A stretch of 21,234 bases of DNA. Source: Neelides folsomi (Eukaryota; Arthropoda; Collembola; Neelipleona; Neelidae). Numbering within the stretch: the stretch's first letter is position 1; the number at the start of each line of letters is the position of its first letter. The stretch spans positions 1 through 21,234 of the forward strand of contig JAQGBZ010000671.1 in NCBI GenBank assembly GCA_034687125.1, read 5' to 3'. Made by a program: the position numbers and the translations under genes. The notes under the pieces are model-generated. The model was not told the origin of the DNA. It was given only the letters and a program-made list of their open reading frames with translations, and did no database searches. Positions 8,810 through 19,993 of this stretch are shown here, in pieces.

Positions 8810-11800
8810 GGTAAAATACTAATTGTTTAGACAAACCTCAAACGTCCAACAATATCTAAAGGCCAATTTTTTTAACTTTCTTATGATATACTCCTTAATG
8901 AGGATTAAAATTAGGTAAGTCTGCAATATATCGTAATTAAATTGATTTGAAAGTGAAAATTTCTATACAGCATTTCTATACTTAATACTTACATAATATT
9001 GTTATTGTGTATATTAAGGTTATATAGTAGGACATATACCTAATATTAAATCTATTTAGCATCATATTAGTGTCTAGAATTCTAGTACATATTTAATAAA
9101 AATTAAATAAATAACAGTCATTAGTTAAATAGAAATTAATTATTAATAAAACAAGCAATAACTTTCAAAGTTTATAATTATAAGCACCTTAAATATTAAA
9201 CTAATTTGGTATGTTTATTAAATATCTTGGTTTTAATTAGAAAGTTTGAAACCACCTTTGATGGAAACAAACTTTAAACTTTAGCCTTCATATTTATATG
9301 TAGATACATATACCTATCTGTACATATTTTGTAAAACAAATTCATGAATGAATCTTTATAATTAGGTTATAACGAGTAGTTATAACTTTATTAATTTTCA
9401 ATGAACTCAAATGAAAAGATTGAAACCAATATCTTTCAATACTATTGTAATATGAACGTTGAAAGGGATGGAGAAAATTCTTCTAATAAAAATTAAGCCT
9501 AAGCCATATAAATCTATCTATAAGAAATTTAAAATGACATCATAGCAAATCCGCTTAAGGCCGCTCCTTTCATTTGCAATCATCTTCCGTGTTTTGGAGA
9601 AGTTCAAAGAGTAAAAGCTTTTATTTTAAATCCACTCAATTTGTGCGGGAAAGCGTGTGGAGTGTCATTTTAATCACATTTCGACATTCTCTCATATATG
9701 AACCTGAGAGATCATTTCATTAACCTTCTGACAACCACTTCGTTATTGTCATCCAATAAACTCTCTATATTAAATTGATCATCCCAAAAAGTAATTTGAC
9801 ATTATGAAACGTCCTTGACATTTAAACTTTAATGCTAAATTCACTTAAATTTTAATGCTATTTATCATTAATATTACATTATTTTTATAAAAAGTAATAT
9901 AAAATTATAATCATTTTAAATTGGATAATTTCCACAAATATGTACACTGATTTGAGATTTGATATTTTATGGATTATTTACGATCATTAGTTTATGGCTA
10001 TTTAGTTTCAGCTTTCGAGTTAAAAGAGTTATATTGAATTAGGGGAATTATCTTTGAATGGAACCATTAAAAGTCCATCAATTGAGATTTATGTACAAAG
10101 TTTCATTTCAAGTAATTTCCTGGTATTGAGATCAAAAAAATAAATTGAAGATTTATTGAAAGATAAACCACATTCACAAAATTAAGAAAAATTGGCCTTT
10201 ACATTGAAAGGATTGAAAGCTACTTCAAATGATTTACAAGTACTACATGTAAAGTATGTACTCGTATATGGTACATTATTGTATTTCCAGGAACAATGAT
10301 TATGGAATAAGGGGAAATAAGTCTGCTGTTAATGATACGATAACGCTTTGAATAAAAAGTTGGATCCTCGGAATTGATATTTTATCTTTATCTTTTATCA
10401 GAAAATCATTTTTTGAAAAATTAATATTTTAAAGAAAACCGTATAATGCGTGTGTGAGTATTTCTGTCATATTTAAGGAAAGAGAATGTAATAACTGATT
10501 TTGAACAAATTCCTAATAATTTGCATTACAAAAATAACTCGTTTTAGGGGTAAGTATAGGTTTTCTTTTAGTATTTATTTTTGTTGTATAAGTGTCATAG
10601 TGGTCAATTGCGTCATTGAATTCTATTCTATACCAATTGCAAGAGAAAGAAAAATCATAATCCAAGTCTCAGATCCATGTTTGTTGAATCCATTAATAGA
10701 GGCAAATACCATATTTTTTGTATCAACTTTTTCATGTAATTTTTAGAAGAAATCTTTTAATTGTCAATTCCAATAATAATGAATTTATCTATTTTTATAT
10801 GCACCATATCCCTTCATAAAATACATACCTATTCACAGTGATGCGAGAGCCAATCTATTTGACCATATGAATCACCCCGTGCGCATTGTATTATTTATCT
10901 GAAATCTACATTTGAGAATAATTTTTTAATGTATTTACATTTACAAGTACAATGTGAAATTGAACACAGACATTCTTATAAATGTTTAAATATTGGCTTA
11001 TCTTTCTATTTTAAGGTTTAATCACAAGTTGAATGAACAAATGAAGGCTGGAGATACCTTTAACTTTAGGTGAAAAGATATAATACATTATACATAGTAG
11101 ATTATATAGTACATTCCACGGTCAAATGAATTAAACAAACAATTATTTATTCAATTTAGTAATGACAATTTAATTGAATTAATCGGATGAAATAATTAGT
11201 TGAATACAATATAATTAAGTGCTAAATAATGGGGGTTTAAAATAAGGAGAAATGGATCTACCGAGTGGCACTGAATGAGGGTTTAAATTGATTGTTAGAA
11301 GAGGATAATTTATTGGACTCAACGGATCAAGTAACACATCACCTGATTCAATTGATCTTCTCTTCCCTGGAGGAGAAATGGAAGATGAGACGATAATGAA
11401 CGGAAGGAAACATCACTTTAAGGTCTTGTAAATACAAAGTATCTTTTCTTTTCCTTAATAACTCGTAAGCTCATAACAATAACTCATACGAAATTCAATA
11501 CATCCCACTTAATTTATGACTCAAATCCATCCTTTGATTTCTCAATACTTATTTAGTTAAATGCATACCGATTACTTTCATAAGATTTATAGAGTTTTTC
11601 ATAAATCTATAATTTAGTGAATTATCTTATGCTCAAAGTACAGATAAACGATAGATCAATTTTAAAAGCATTTACATCTCACTTTACAAAAATTACCTAA
11701 AGTAGATCAACTTTATAACTACGGACCTATTTTACCTGTATGTGTGATTGTATGCTATAGGTATTACAAACATTTATATGTAAAATCTCATCTTACTTAC

Positions 11801-12130
11801 ATTAGCAATTGAACTTTGTTTAAATTTGTTTAAGGAAATGATCCTTATTGTATTTGTAATTTTATTCACAGCTCACCGGGTCGACTTTCAATTTCTTAAG
11901 TTTGAGAAAATTTAAGCGTTCTACTTGGAAAATTTACAAAATTGAGTAGATGAAGATTAAAAATGTCTTTAAAATAAGGGAATTCAAACAATAATGTTAA
12001 AAAGTTGAAAGGTGCGTCTTTACAGAATAGATTTATTATCAAAGTAATTTATTTTTTATTTACACCATAAACTTCTCAAAACATAATAAGAAAAAGTTCA
12101 AACAATTTTCCAAGGAATGTTTCTAATCTT
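8810..12130. other. Long AT-rich region without a supported gene
   Basis: I read both strands and found only short frames without recognisable motifs, such as 10501-10746 plus (81 codons, Ile/Phe-rich). The first few hundred bases should contain the promoter of the minus-strand secreted-protein gene. No tRNA, rRNA or transposase remnant was recognised. Confidence 0.5.
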
Positions 12131-12131
12131 G

Positions 12132-12152
12132 ACCTTATAAGTGTTATAAGGT
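12132..12152. repeat. Small perfect palindrome, 9-bp arms
   Basis: ACCTTATAA at 12132-12140 and TTATAAGGT at 12144-12152 are reverse complements around GTG. In AT-rich DNA this could arise by chance. Confidence 0.5.
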
Positions 12153-13261
12153 AAAATCATCGATTGGGTCTAAAATAGATATGTGAAGAATTAAGGATTT
12201 GTACAAACAGAGGACCTGGGTGATGTCCGAATTGCACTTTCTTTGTCCTCCACAAAGGATATGGGAAAGTGATTATGGCGATATGGGGAGAAAAACGACC
12301 GCAACGTACACAAGAAATGGGAGAGTTTTGAAGGTTTGCATTCCGCCAACTCCCGTCCTTCCTCACTCCCGATAAAAGGAAAAGAATCAGCGGTGAGAGG
12401 AGAATGACATCATTATGACCCTCTTGGCAACTCCCACAAAACTCACCTATCCATTCCATTCTCACTCACAGAATCTTCTCCTTTATCTCCTTTCTTCAGT
12501 AACCCTAAACTACGATCCTACTCCTGTATTAGAGTGTTTGGATTCTAATACAAGATAAGTAGATAAGATATACAGTACACCATGTACATATTGGTATTAA
12601 GGATAAGATATGTATGGTATACTTACATCTTATGTGTGCTACATGTTTGGAAATTGTTCTTTTTATAATTTTGGAATATAAAAGGGTTATGGGCTTAATC
12701 AGAGAAGCGTATCGATGATCAAATCAAATACAACTTTAAGCCGAGGTCTATTTTATTTACCAAGAAAGTCTCCAAAAGCTCGTCGTTTATTCAACGGCCT
12801 TAACGACAGGTTTCCATTTGGGTTGAAATGTATTTGCGCTCTTCGGGTTTTTACAGTAATCGTTTGTCTTCATTTAAATTACTTTATGCACCTTTGAGTC
12901 CCGCGCAAAATTGCATAACTTCACATAATATGGGGAAATGTTGGGGATGGGAAAAATGTAATATAAATAATGATTATCTCCCAAATTGATATCCCATTTA
13001 TTTATGGGACAAAAAAGGCTCAAGTTTTTGTTTCCTCAAATGTCCCAAAATGATGATTTACAATCCACGAATTATGTTTTTATAACCCATTTACATCTTA
13101 TTCACGAACAGGACAGATACACGATGCCCAGAAACTGTTTTGTAATTTATGTGAGAAAATGAAAATCGTTGTTGGGAAAGTTTGTCTTATTTATAACCCT
13201 TGTACCTTTTAACTGTACGTATATTTTTTCATATTTCTTGGAAAAGCTCAATGTGTTTTGT
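12153..13261. other. Intergenic region with a locally GC-richer segment, no supported gene
   Basis: Sequence from about 12170 to 12480 is less AT-rich than its surroundings, and a 102-codon minus-strand frame (12157-12465) is open there. Its peptide has no domain I know and no clear splice context. At 12677-12684 the word TATAAAAG resembles a TATA box, followed by a 60-codon plus-strand frame from 12715 that I also cannot identify. Neither is called as a gene. Confidence 0.4.
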
Positions 13262-13289
13262 ATTATATAAGACAAATTATATAAGACAA
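13262..13289. repeat. Perfect two-copy 14-bp tandem duplication
   Basis: ATTATATAAGACAA occurs at 13262-13275 and immediately again at 13276-13289, consistent with slippage. Confidence 0.75.
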
Positions 13290-15335
13290 AACCATTCAGG
13301 TCGAATTGATGCGGAAAGTGTCGAAAGTTGGAAAATGTAGAAAAGAAAGTTTTCATAATGGGAAATGAGGGTTTGTCCCATTATAGCACGAATTTTAATA
13401 TTTAATACATTTGTAAGTAAAGTATAGAATTTTTTAATGACACGTTTTTAATGATCTTATTAAAGCATTTCTGATACTTATTTCTGCAAAGATATGTATT
13501 GGGTATATTAATTCATAACTCAAATATATGGAAAATTTTACTACGCGTAAATTTAACACTAGTATTATATTGTAGATATTTAGTATATTGGTATATCGTA
13601 GAATGTGCAGATATGTATGTGATACATTGTATCAATATAAGTATAGTGAAAATTACATATTACATAAAAGGATTTGTGGTTGTTAAGTGTAAAATGTAAA
13701 GGATTTGTCCGGGGTGTTTGAGAAGACGCGGAGATGAATAAATGTAGTGATTCTTGTTGGAAAAGTCCGGAGATATAAAATGAGTTTGGAGTTTGGCCCA
13801 GGAGCTCATTCCTTCCTCAACGTCGATTCCTTGAACACGCGGATCTCTCCCGGACTCATCATCCAAACCAGTTTGTTCAATCTCTGCCCGATTGTTGACT
13901 CAACCCGGTTTAAGAGTCATTATAGAAAAGAGGTTGGTCGGATCTTGCAACACTTTTATTACTTCTGAGGTTATTTTTCATTGTGTGACTTAAAGAGCCT
14001 TTATTTACTCTCCTTTTAATTTACGTCCTACACTTCCTTTCACTTACAAAAACGACCCTTTTCGCACTTTGTATAACTTTGAGCTTTCTCAACTTCAAAC
14101 TCTGCTTCAAAATACACATCAAGTTCACTTTCACCCAATGTTTTAAAATTATTTAAAAATTAATTTTTTCGTTCAGAATATAAAATATAAGTTTTCTTAA
14201 TTATTAATTTATACTATAATATTTTAGTTACAACCTGGGTAGAGTACTTATATCTATTAAATAAATACCTGTAGTACTTAGGTATTATTAATACAGACTT
14301 TTTAAGTATTAAATTAAGTTTTATTTGAGAATTTCAATTTAAGAGAATTTTAATTGCCATTGAATAGAAAAATAACCAAAACATATTGGAGTTTGAGAAG
14401 GTAAGAAAATTTACAAAACTTCATTTTAAAAAATCAATTAAACTTTGAGGTTCAATTGATTATAATTATAATGCTCATCCATTCCAAACCAAGTAACGTT
14501 CGTCAAACAAGTCCTTTCATTTTAATTATTCCTTCATCATGTCCCATAATTCGTGCTTAAGTGGAATTCCTTCAGTTTCAACATAATTTGTAGCATTCCG
14601 ATAATTTAATTTCTTCGGATTCCTATTTTAGTCTTTGTGACCTCCTAACTCCTTTGGAATCATTGAATTTCATTTAAATCATGTAAAAGATTTTATTATT
14701 CTATTTGAGGTTAAGAAGGAAATTGACTAATTGTATATTTGCCTTTTCGTGGTTTCCTTCCTCTTGCTCTTAAATGATTTCAAGATGATTTCCTCAGCAA
14801 ATTTATCTATGTAGGGATGTTAGGAGTAATTAAAATCTGCGGCAGGAAATGATAAATAAACATGGTAAATAGAGTAAATTGAAGGGAAATGGAGATTTTA
14901 GGAAAGGAAATTCCTGGAAATTCCCAGAATTATTATCCTCTTGACAAACGGCGTGTTTTCCTCATGGGTAGTTACGAGTCTCTGGTGGATCATAAAAAAG
15001 TTAAAAACTTGAAATTTTAACATGCAAAGCCTATTAAAAGCCTATTACGCGACTGTGTAAAATAAGGCAAATTGAGGGGGTCGGGGAAAAAGGAATGCCA
15101 TGGTAAATAACAAAGTTTTTCAACTTTAAGTGTGACTCGTATTGCAAATAAGAAGCAAAAAATTTGAGAACCTTCCAACTTTAACTTTGATCAGCGGCAA
15201 AGTGAATTTGGTGATTAAACAAACGAACCATGAAATCTCCGTCTTCAATTTCTTTGATACATTGTTTAAACAGCTTAGAATTTAATCAAATTATTTTTAC
15301 TTTGAATATTTAAATTCAAGTATCTTACTTAATTC
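13290..15335. other. Intergenic region, no supported gene
   Basis: The segment 13700-13970 is GC-richer, with overlapping open frames on both strands (plus 13747-13968, minus 13660-13866). Neither peptide resembles a known domain. Overlapping open frames on opposite strands usually reflect base composition and not coding. The rest is AT-rich and holds nothing recognisable. Confidence 0.45.
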
Positions 15336-15417
15336 AACCTTTAAAAATTAATTATATTACATAATTACATTATTTATTCATTGTAAATACAATTTATAAA
15401 TACAATTTTTAAAGGTT
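15336..15417. mobile_element. Tiny MITE-like palindromic insertion with 14-bp inverted ends
   Basis: AACCTTTAAAAATT at 15336-15349 is the exact reverse complement of AATTTTTAAAGGTT at 15404-15417. The 82-bp unit is flanked on both sides by AATTC (15331-15335 and 15418-15422), a possible 5-bp target-site duplication. There is no coding capacity. In DNA this AT-rich, a chance inverted repeat is possible, but together with the flanking direct repeat it merits the call at low to moderate confidence. Confidence 0.4.
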
Positions 15418-15422
15418 AATTC

Positions 15423-15604
15423 CTTAAAAATTTTTCTACTAATAAGCATACCTTTACTGGGGCGGAAAATCAAGAATGGGCACATTAAAAATTCTATAGA
15501 GAAAATTGAAATTTTAACTCTTTGATCTAGATAATAACGCAGACGTAAAATATGATCTTTTGATATACACGCACCTATGACTTCATATTTCGAGAAATTC
15601 CAAT
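15423..15604. other. Short AT-rich spacer between two palindromic elements
   Basis: Nothing recognisable is seen here. Confidence 0.5.
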
Positions 15605-15650
15605 TTAGATATAATGATTATTGTATTATTACAATAATCATTATATCTAA
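15605..15650. repeat. Perfect hairpin, 21-bp arms and 4-base loop
   Basis: Bases 15605-15625 are the exact reverse complement of 15630-15650, with TTAT between. A transcript of either strand would fold into an unbroken 21-bp stem. No T-run follows, so it is not a terminator-like element. It may be a mutational snap-back or a small-RNA precursor. Confidence 0.9.
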
Positions 15651-16552
15651 GTGAAGGAGGAAAAAATAAAAGGAGTTAAAAAACAATTTTATGGTTTTGA
15701 TATCTGGGAATAAAAAACAACCTGATTGATTTGAAATCTTTCCCCCTTGTTTTTGACATTTTCTTTGTTGCTTTTAACGAAGTAAGAAATGGAGTGGAGA
15801 ATTTCATTTCGTCAAATTAATGGTGAAGCTGGGAGGGAGACTTCGAAACGTTTTCGCTCGTTTGGCGTTTGAGTGAACGGGACCAGACGAGGGCGATAAT
15901 GTAATTGAATTTCGACAACAAATTCACTTCAATTCCAATTTATGAGCTCGGTCTTCCCCTAAAGTCATCCAGGAAGAATTGGAAATCAAATGAGACGCTC
16001 CAATTCAAATTCGTTAAACCTTCTTCAATCATTTGTCTCACTATCTCATTCGCATATATATTTTGAATGGAAAACATTTTGGAGAGTCAAATCCAATTTG
16101 AGAGATTCGGAAGTACGAAAGTGTTTATAATCTGATTTAAACCTTTGAAAAACAATAATGATAAATCACAAGTTTTGTGTAATTTGATAACATTTTTATG
16201 TAAACAACTTTCAATCCTTTTAAATCTTTAAGGACCAATTTAAAAAAATCACACCAAAAAGATCTTTGTATAAATAAAATATTAACTAATTACACTAATG
16301 AGTAATTTGACTTGACATTTTCATTTCTTATGTACATAAGATTAAAACTACAAATACTAATTGTAACAAAATATTTTTCAAAAATACATTTTAAGATCTT
16401 TTGAATTATTCATCAATATTTCAAAAGTTTAGGTATAAATGAAAACATGGCTTAATTATATTCTAGTTTCTGTTCATAGAAGATATTTTTTATTATAAAT
16501 GACTTTTTTCTCACGTCCTATCATTCTCCCATTCAATCTCATTAAACAAGTA
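15651..16552. other. Intergenic region between the two perfect hairpins
   Basis: The part from about 15830 to 15960 is GC-richer and contains several CG dinucleotides (CGAAACGTTTTCGCTCG near 15844-15860), perhaps regulatory sequence of the downstream receptor gene. No gene is supported. Confidence 0.4.
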
Positions 16553-16606
16553 TTAAAGAGAAAGTCAAAAGAGGATTTAAAATTCCTCTTTTGACTTTCT
16601 CTTTAA
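16553..16606. repeat. Perfect hairpin, 23-bp arms and 8-base loop
   Basis: Bases 16553-16575 are the exact reverse complement of 16584-16606, with TTTAAAAT between. The arms are purine-rich on one side (TTAAAGAGAAAGTC...) and pyrimidine-rich on the other. The hairpin lies about 700 bp upstream of the receptor start codon. Confidence 0.9.
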
Positions 16607-17302
16607 AAGGAAGAAATGAGGTTGAAAATATTTTTATGAATTGCCAAAAGCTCTCAAGCACGAAACGAAGTAAAAAACGTTCCATTTTGGAAAAAAAGCG
16701 TAAGAATAATCCTTAGAACGAACACAACCCCCAAGAATTCTAATCTGCTTTGACAGATGCGGAGAAAGAGAATTTTTTAATTCAAACCTCAATTTTCCCA
16801 AGTAGAAAATGCAAGATAAAAAAGTTGAAAAAATTAATAATTAAATTACCCTTTTACTTTATTTGCTATTTACAGAGCGGCTTTTTGGATCTTTGGCCTC
16901 CCGGTCCACCCATTCAACCATTGTGGTGAAAGGAAAAAGGAAAAATTCTCCTCGTGTTCCTTTCCGACTCACCGCATCGACTCCGGCTCTTCTCCTTCAC
17001 TATTTTAAATTAGATAGATCAAGAGGACGCATTTATTTGCTCTCTACCCAAATCTCTAAAATAAAGAAGAAATTATACCACCCGCATTAGAGAAAATTGA
17101 CGGCCCAATTTACCAAATTCTCCAAGTCAGAAAATAAATCCCAGCACATTTGTGAACATAAAAGCTTAAAATCTCAAGATAAACTAAATAATATACCACA
17201 TTATAAATTTAAGTGTAGTACATATACCTACATAGTACCATATACCCAACCTTACTAAACACCAAAAAGAAAGGAAAAACGAAAAAAGAAGAAAATCTCA
17301 AA
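16607..17302. other. Likely promoter and 5' UTR region of the neuropeptide receptor gene
   Basis: This region leads into the receptor ATG at 17303. A 75-codon frame (16863-17090) lies here, but its Ser/Arg/Lys-rich peptide shows no domain and ends well before the receptor start. I regard it as a chance frame or upstream ORF. No definite core promoter was found. Confidence 0.35.
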
Positions 17303-19993
17303 ATGTCACTTGAAATTGAGCCAGATGGGTTTGAACAAGAAAATTCAACTTACGAATCAGGGAAAATAAACCCTATGCATAATGGATCAAGATCTGACGA
17401 GTTCATATATCCTCTCAGTTCCCAAATTGTGATTGTTGTAATGTACAACATGGTGTTTGTGTCGGCTGTACTCGGGAACCTTTTGGTGGTCTATGTTGTG
17501 TTCCGTACACCCCGGATGCGAACGGTGACGAATCTCCTCATAGCCAACCTGTCATTCTGTGACTTGCTCATGGCCCTTCTCTGCGTCCCTTTCTCATACA
17601 TCCCAATCATTCTTCAATATTGGCCCTTTGGGGAATTCCTTTGTCGTGTTGTGGCTCCTGCACAAGCTGCCAGTGTCTTTGCTTCTGCTTACACTTTGGT
17701 CGTCCTGGCCGTTGATCGCTATGTGGCCATCTTGTATCCACTCAAGCCGAGAATGATTCGGAGCCAGGCCATTTTCTTCATAAGTATCGTGTGGGCAATG
17801 GCGATCGTCACGGCGGTTCCGATCATGGTCATGAGCGTACATATTGTGGAAGGGAATGGTCTTTCAAATAATTCCACCCCTCGCTATTTGTGCGATGAGG
17901 TAAGGAAAACTTTATAACTTTTTACACTAAATTAATTCAATGAAAATTAAATAAATAAATTGAGCATTTAATTAAATTAATTAATTTAACTTTTAGTTTT
18001 AACAACTTATAGTTTTAACTCATTTATGAAATAACAACTCAATTATAAATATTTCCCCAAAGTCGTAAGAAGAGAAGATTAGATTTTGAGAAAAATTCGG
18101 ATCTAGGGCCAAAGTTTTGATAATGCTATCATTTATGATGAAAGTGATTGAAAGTAGTTAAAGAACCACTAGGGATGTTTTTCAGATGTGGTTGGCTCGT
18201 TTTTCCCATTCCTATTTAACTCAATACAACTGAAACAACATATTGTGTAACTAAAATAATAACTATCAGTGTTTATAATTGATTATAAACGACTTCGATA
18301 AATAGTAGAGCTGTGCAATAATTGAATTTGGGGTTTTTAGAAATTACACATTTGTATAATGATTTTGTGTAAATTGTAATTAAAGTTTAAAGGATATATT
18401 TATGGATTTAATAGTTATATTGAATAGAAAATGGAAATTGAAAATGTAGAAGAGAAAACCGCATAATATTTATAGTGAGTTTATTTTCCCATATTTTTCC
18501 CTCCCATTATTTGGGCATTAGAGAGTTAACCCTATTAATTCAAACACTTAAAAATAATGGATGGAATCCGTGGATAATGACGATGTTACAAGTTGGTGGA
18601 GGGAGTGAAAGGGGAAATCAATTTAATGATGAGGGCAATTCATAAATTACTTTTCGTATAATCCTCCCATTAACCTCACACTTCCATAAAGGACGGAATG
18701 AAGAAAGTGTGTTAAGTTCCCTTTTGTACAAACTATACTTTCTCAATGGTCCTCAACGGCCCTCACAGCGGCGGTTCGACAGAGCTGGTTAAAGTGCCGT
18801 CTTTTCCCTTTTACCACACAAACTATAACTTATGGATATCTGCTTTTACCAAACTATGATCACAATATTCTAGCAATACATACCATATATGTACAACCAT
18901 ATCTGTATACATATATTGGTATACATATACCTAGGTATTGTGCTCCTATCTTCTAAACTTAAACATTCTTTTATTTATTCATATAAAAGATAAAACTATC
19001 TATATAAAATGTTTATATGTAGGATACAGATAACATATATAAATATTATATAATCCTATATATAGATAGATAGATAGAACACTGTTGGAAGAGAATGCTC
19101 CCGTGTATGTAGGGTGTTTTAAAAGTATAGGGAATAAATATCAAATAGATTGAAAAGTAAACTCTCCATCCAACCCCCATTGATTTATGTAACGAGGGAT
19201 TCCCACTGGCTTTCCCCGCAAAGAGGAAATTCCTCACTAATGGCCCACGTTAATTCATTCCACTCCCCCACTTTAATATGGGTTAAAATTAAATGAGGGA
19301 AAGTGAAGGAGTCGTGGTGAGGAAATTCATAATTACTGGCTCCTTCTTTTCCCCAATTAATTGCCTCATCATGGGAAAAGTTAAGCTCCTTATCTTTCCC
19401 CAAACCACCAAACTCCGAATAACTGACTCCGACGAATACTTACTACACACTTAATTACCAAAAGCAGTAAATCCAGATTAAGTGGCTCAGTCACCTCGGT
19501 TTATTTATTTCTCCTCCTGTCTTTCCTTATTGTGTTTTTTCAACATGATTTTCAACAACTACAGGATATTTATACAGTATTGTTCTCATTCTCAAAATGT
19601 GCAATATTAAATGCAAAAAATTTATTTAATGCAAAAAATCTCATTATTAACAAATTAATTTAAATCCAAATTGTTTACTAAAAAAGCACATGGGTTATTT
19701 GAATGGAACTTACATGCCAGTGGATTCCCTAATATTTGCATAAAAAACTCAAAATGCATGAAATTCAAATTGAAGTTTTTGTTTAACGGAAATTGAAATA
19801 TTTATAGGACTGGAAAAACTACGAAGATGCCAAATTCGGTTATGACATGACGTTGATGATTCTCCAATACTTTTTCCCTCTTGCCGTCCTCGTCTTCACT
19901 TATAGTCGGATTGCCGTGGCTGTTTGGGGTAAACAAGCACCAGGAGAGGCCGAGGACGTGAGGGACAGAAGGCTCGCAAGAGCCAAGAGAAAG
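17303..19993 (+). CDS. RYamide/NPY-type neuropeptide GPCR, first two coding exons (3' end outside window)
   Basis: Exon 17303-17899 (199 codons) and exon 19808-19993 (62 codons) join in phase 0 across a GT-AG intron, giving the first 261 residues of a rhodopsin-family receptor. Extracellular N-terminus 1-40 has glycosylation sites N14 and N27. TM1 holds GN (58-59). TM2 holds the LSFCDLL aspartate (D87). WPFG precedes the TM3 cysteine C114. DRY is at 138-140 followed by VAILYPLKPRM. TM4 has W164, and C197 in loop 2 would bond to C114. TM5 (about 213-239) contains LQYFFPLAVLVFTYSRIAVAVW. Loop 3 reads GKQAPGEAEDVRDRRLARAK. The QYWPFG, SAYTLVVLAVDRY and PGEAE...RD.R.AR.KRK patterns are typical of arthropod RYamide (NPY-like) receptors; a related NPF or tachykinin-type receptor is less likely. 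TM6, CWLP and the NPxxY of TM7 are not in the window, so the last donor (GT at 19994) leads to an exon beyond it. It would sit in the plasma membrane of neurons or target tissue and couple a peptide to G proteins. Confidence 0.85.
17900..19807 (+). other. Intron 1 of the receptor gene
   Basis: The intron starts GTAAGG at 17900 and ends TTTATAG at 19807. It contains a short GATA microsatellite (TAGA units at 19063-19079) and two GC-richer stretches (about 18660-18810 and 19160-19440) without a recognisable exon. Open minus-strand frames at 19046-19237 and 19185-19403 show no known domain. Confidence 0.75.
19063..19079. repeat. Short TAGA microsatellite in receptor intron 1
   Basis: Four consecutive TAGA units, within a longer alternating TA-rich stretch (19030-19062). 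Confidence 0.7.

Noticed and set aside
8604..8814. Two plus-strand frames over the minus-strand secreted-protein exon
   Set aside because: Antisense shadows of exon 1. The minus strand has a signal peptide and consistent splicing.
12157..12465. 102-codon minus-strand frame
   Set aside because: Longest frame in the gene-poor interval, but no known domain, no clear splice or promoter context, and higher GC favours chance openness.
17559..17842. Two frames overlapping the receptor exon (plus 17559, minus 17594)
   Set aside because: Shadows of the GPCR coding exon in other frames.
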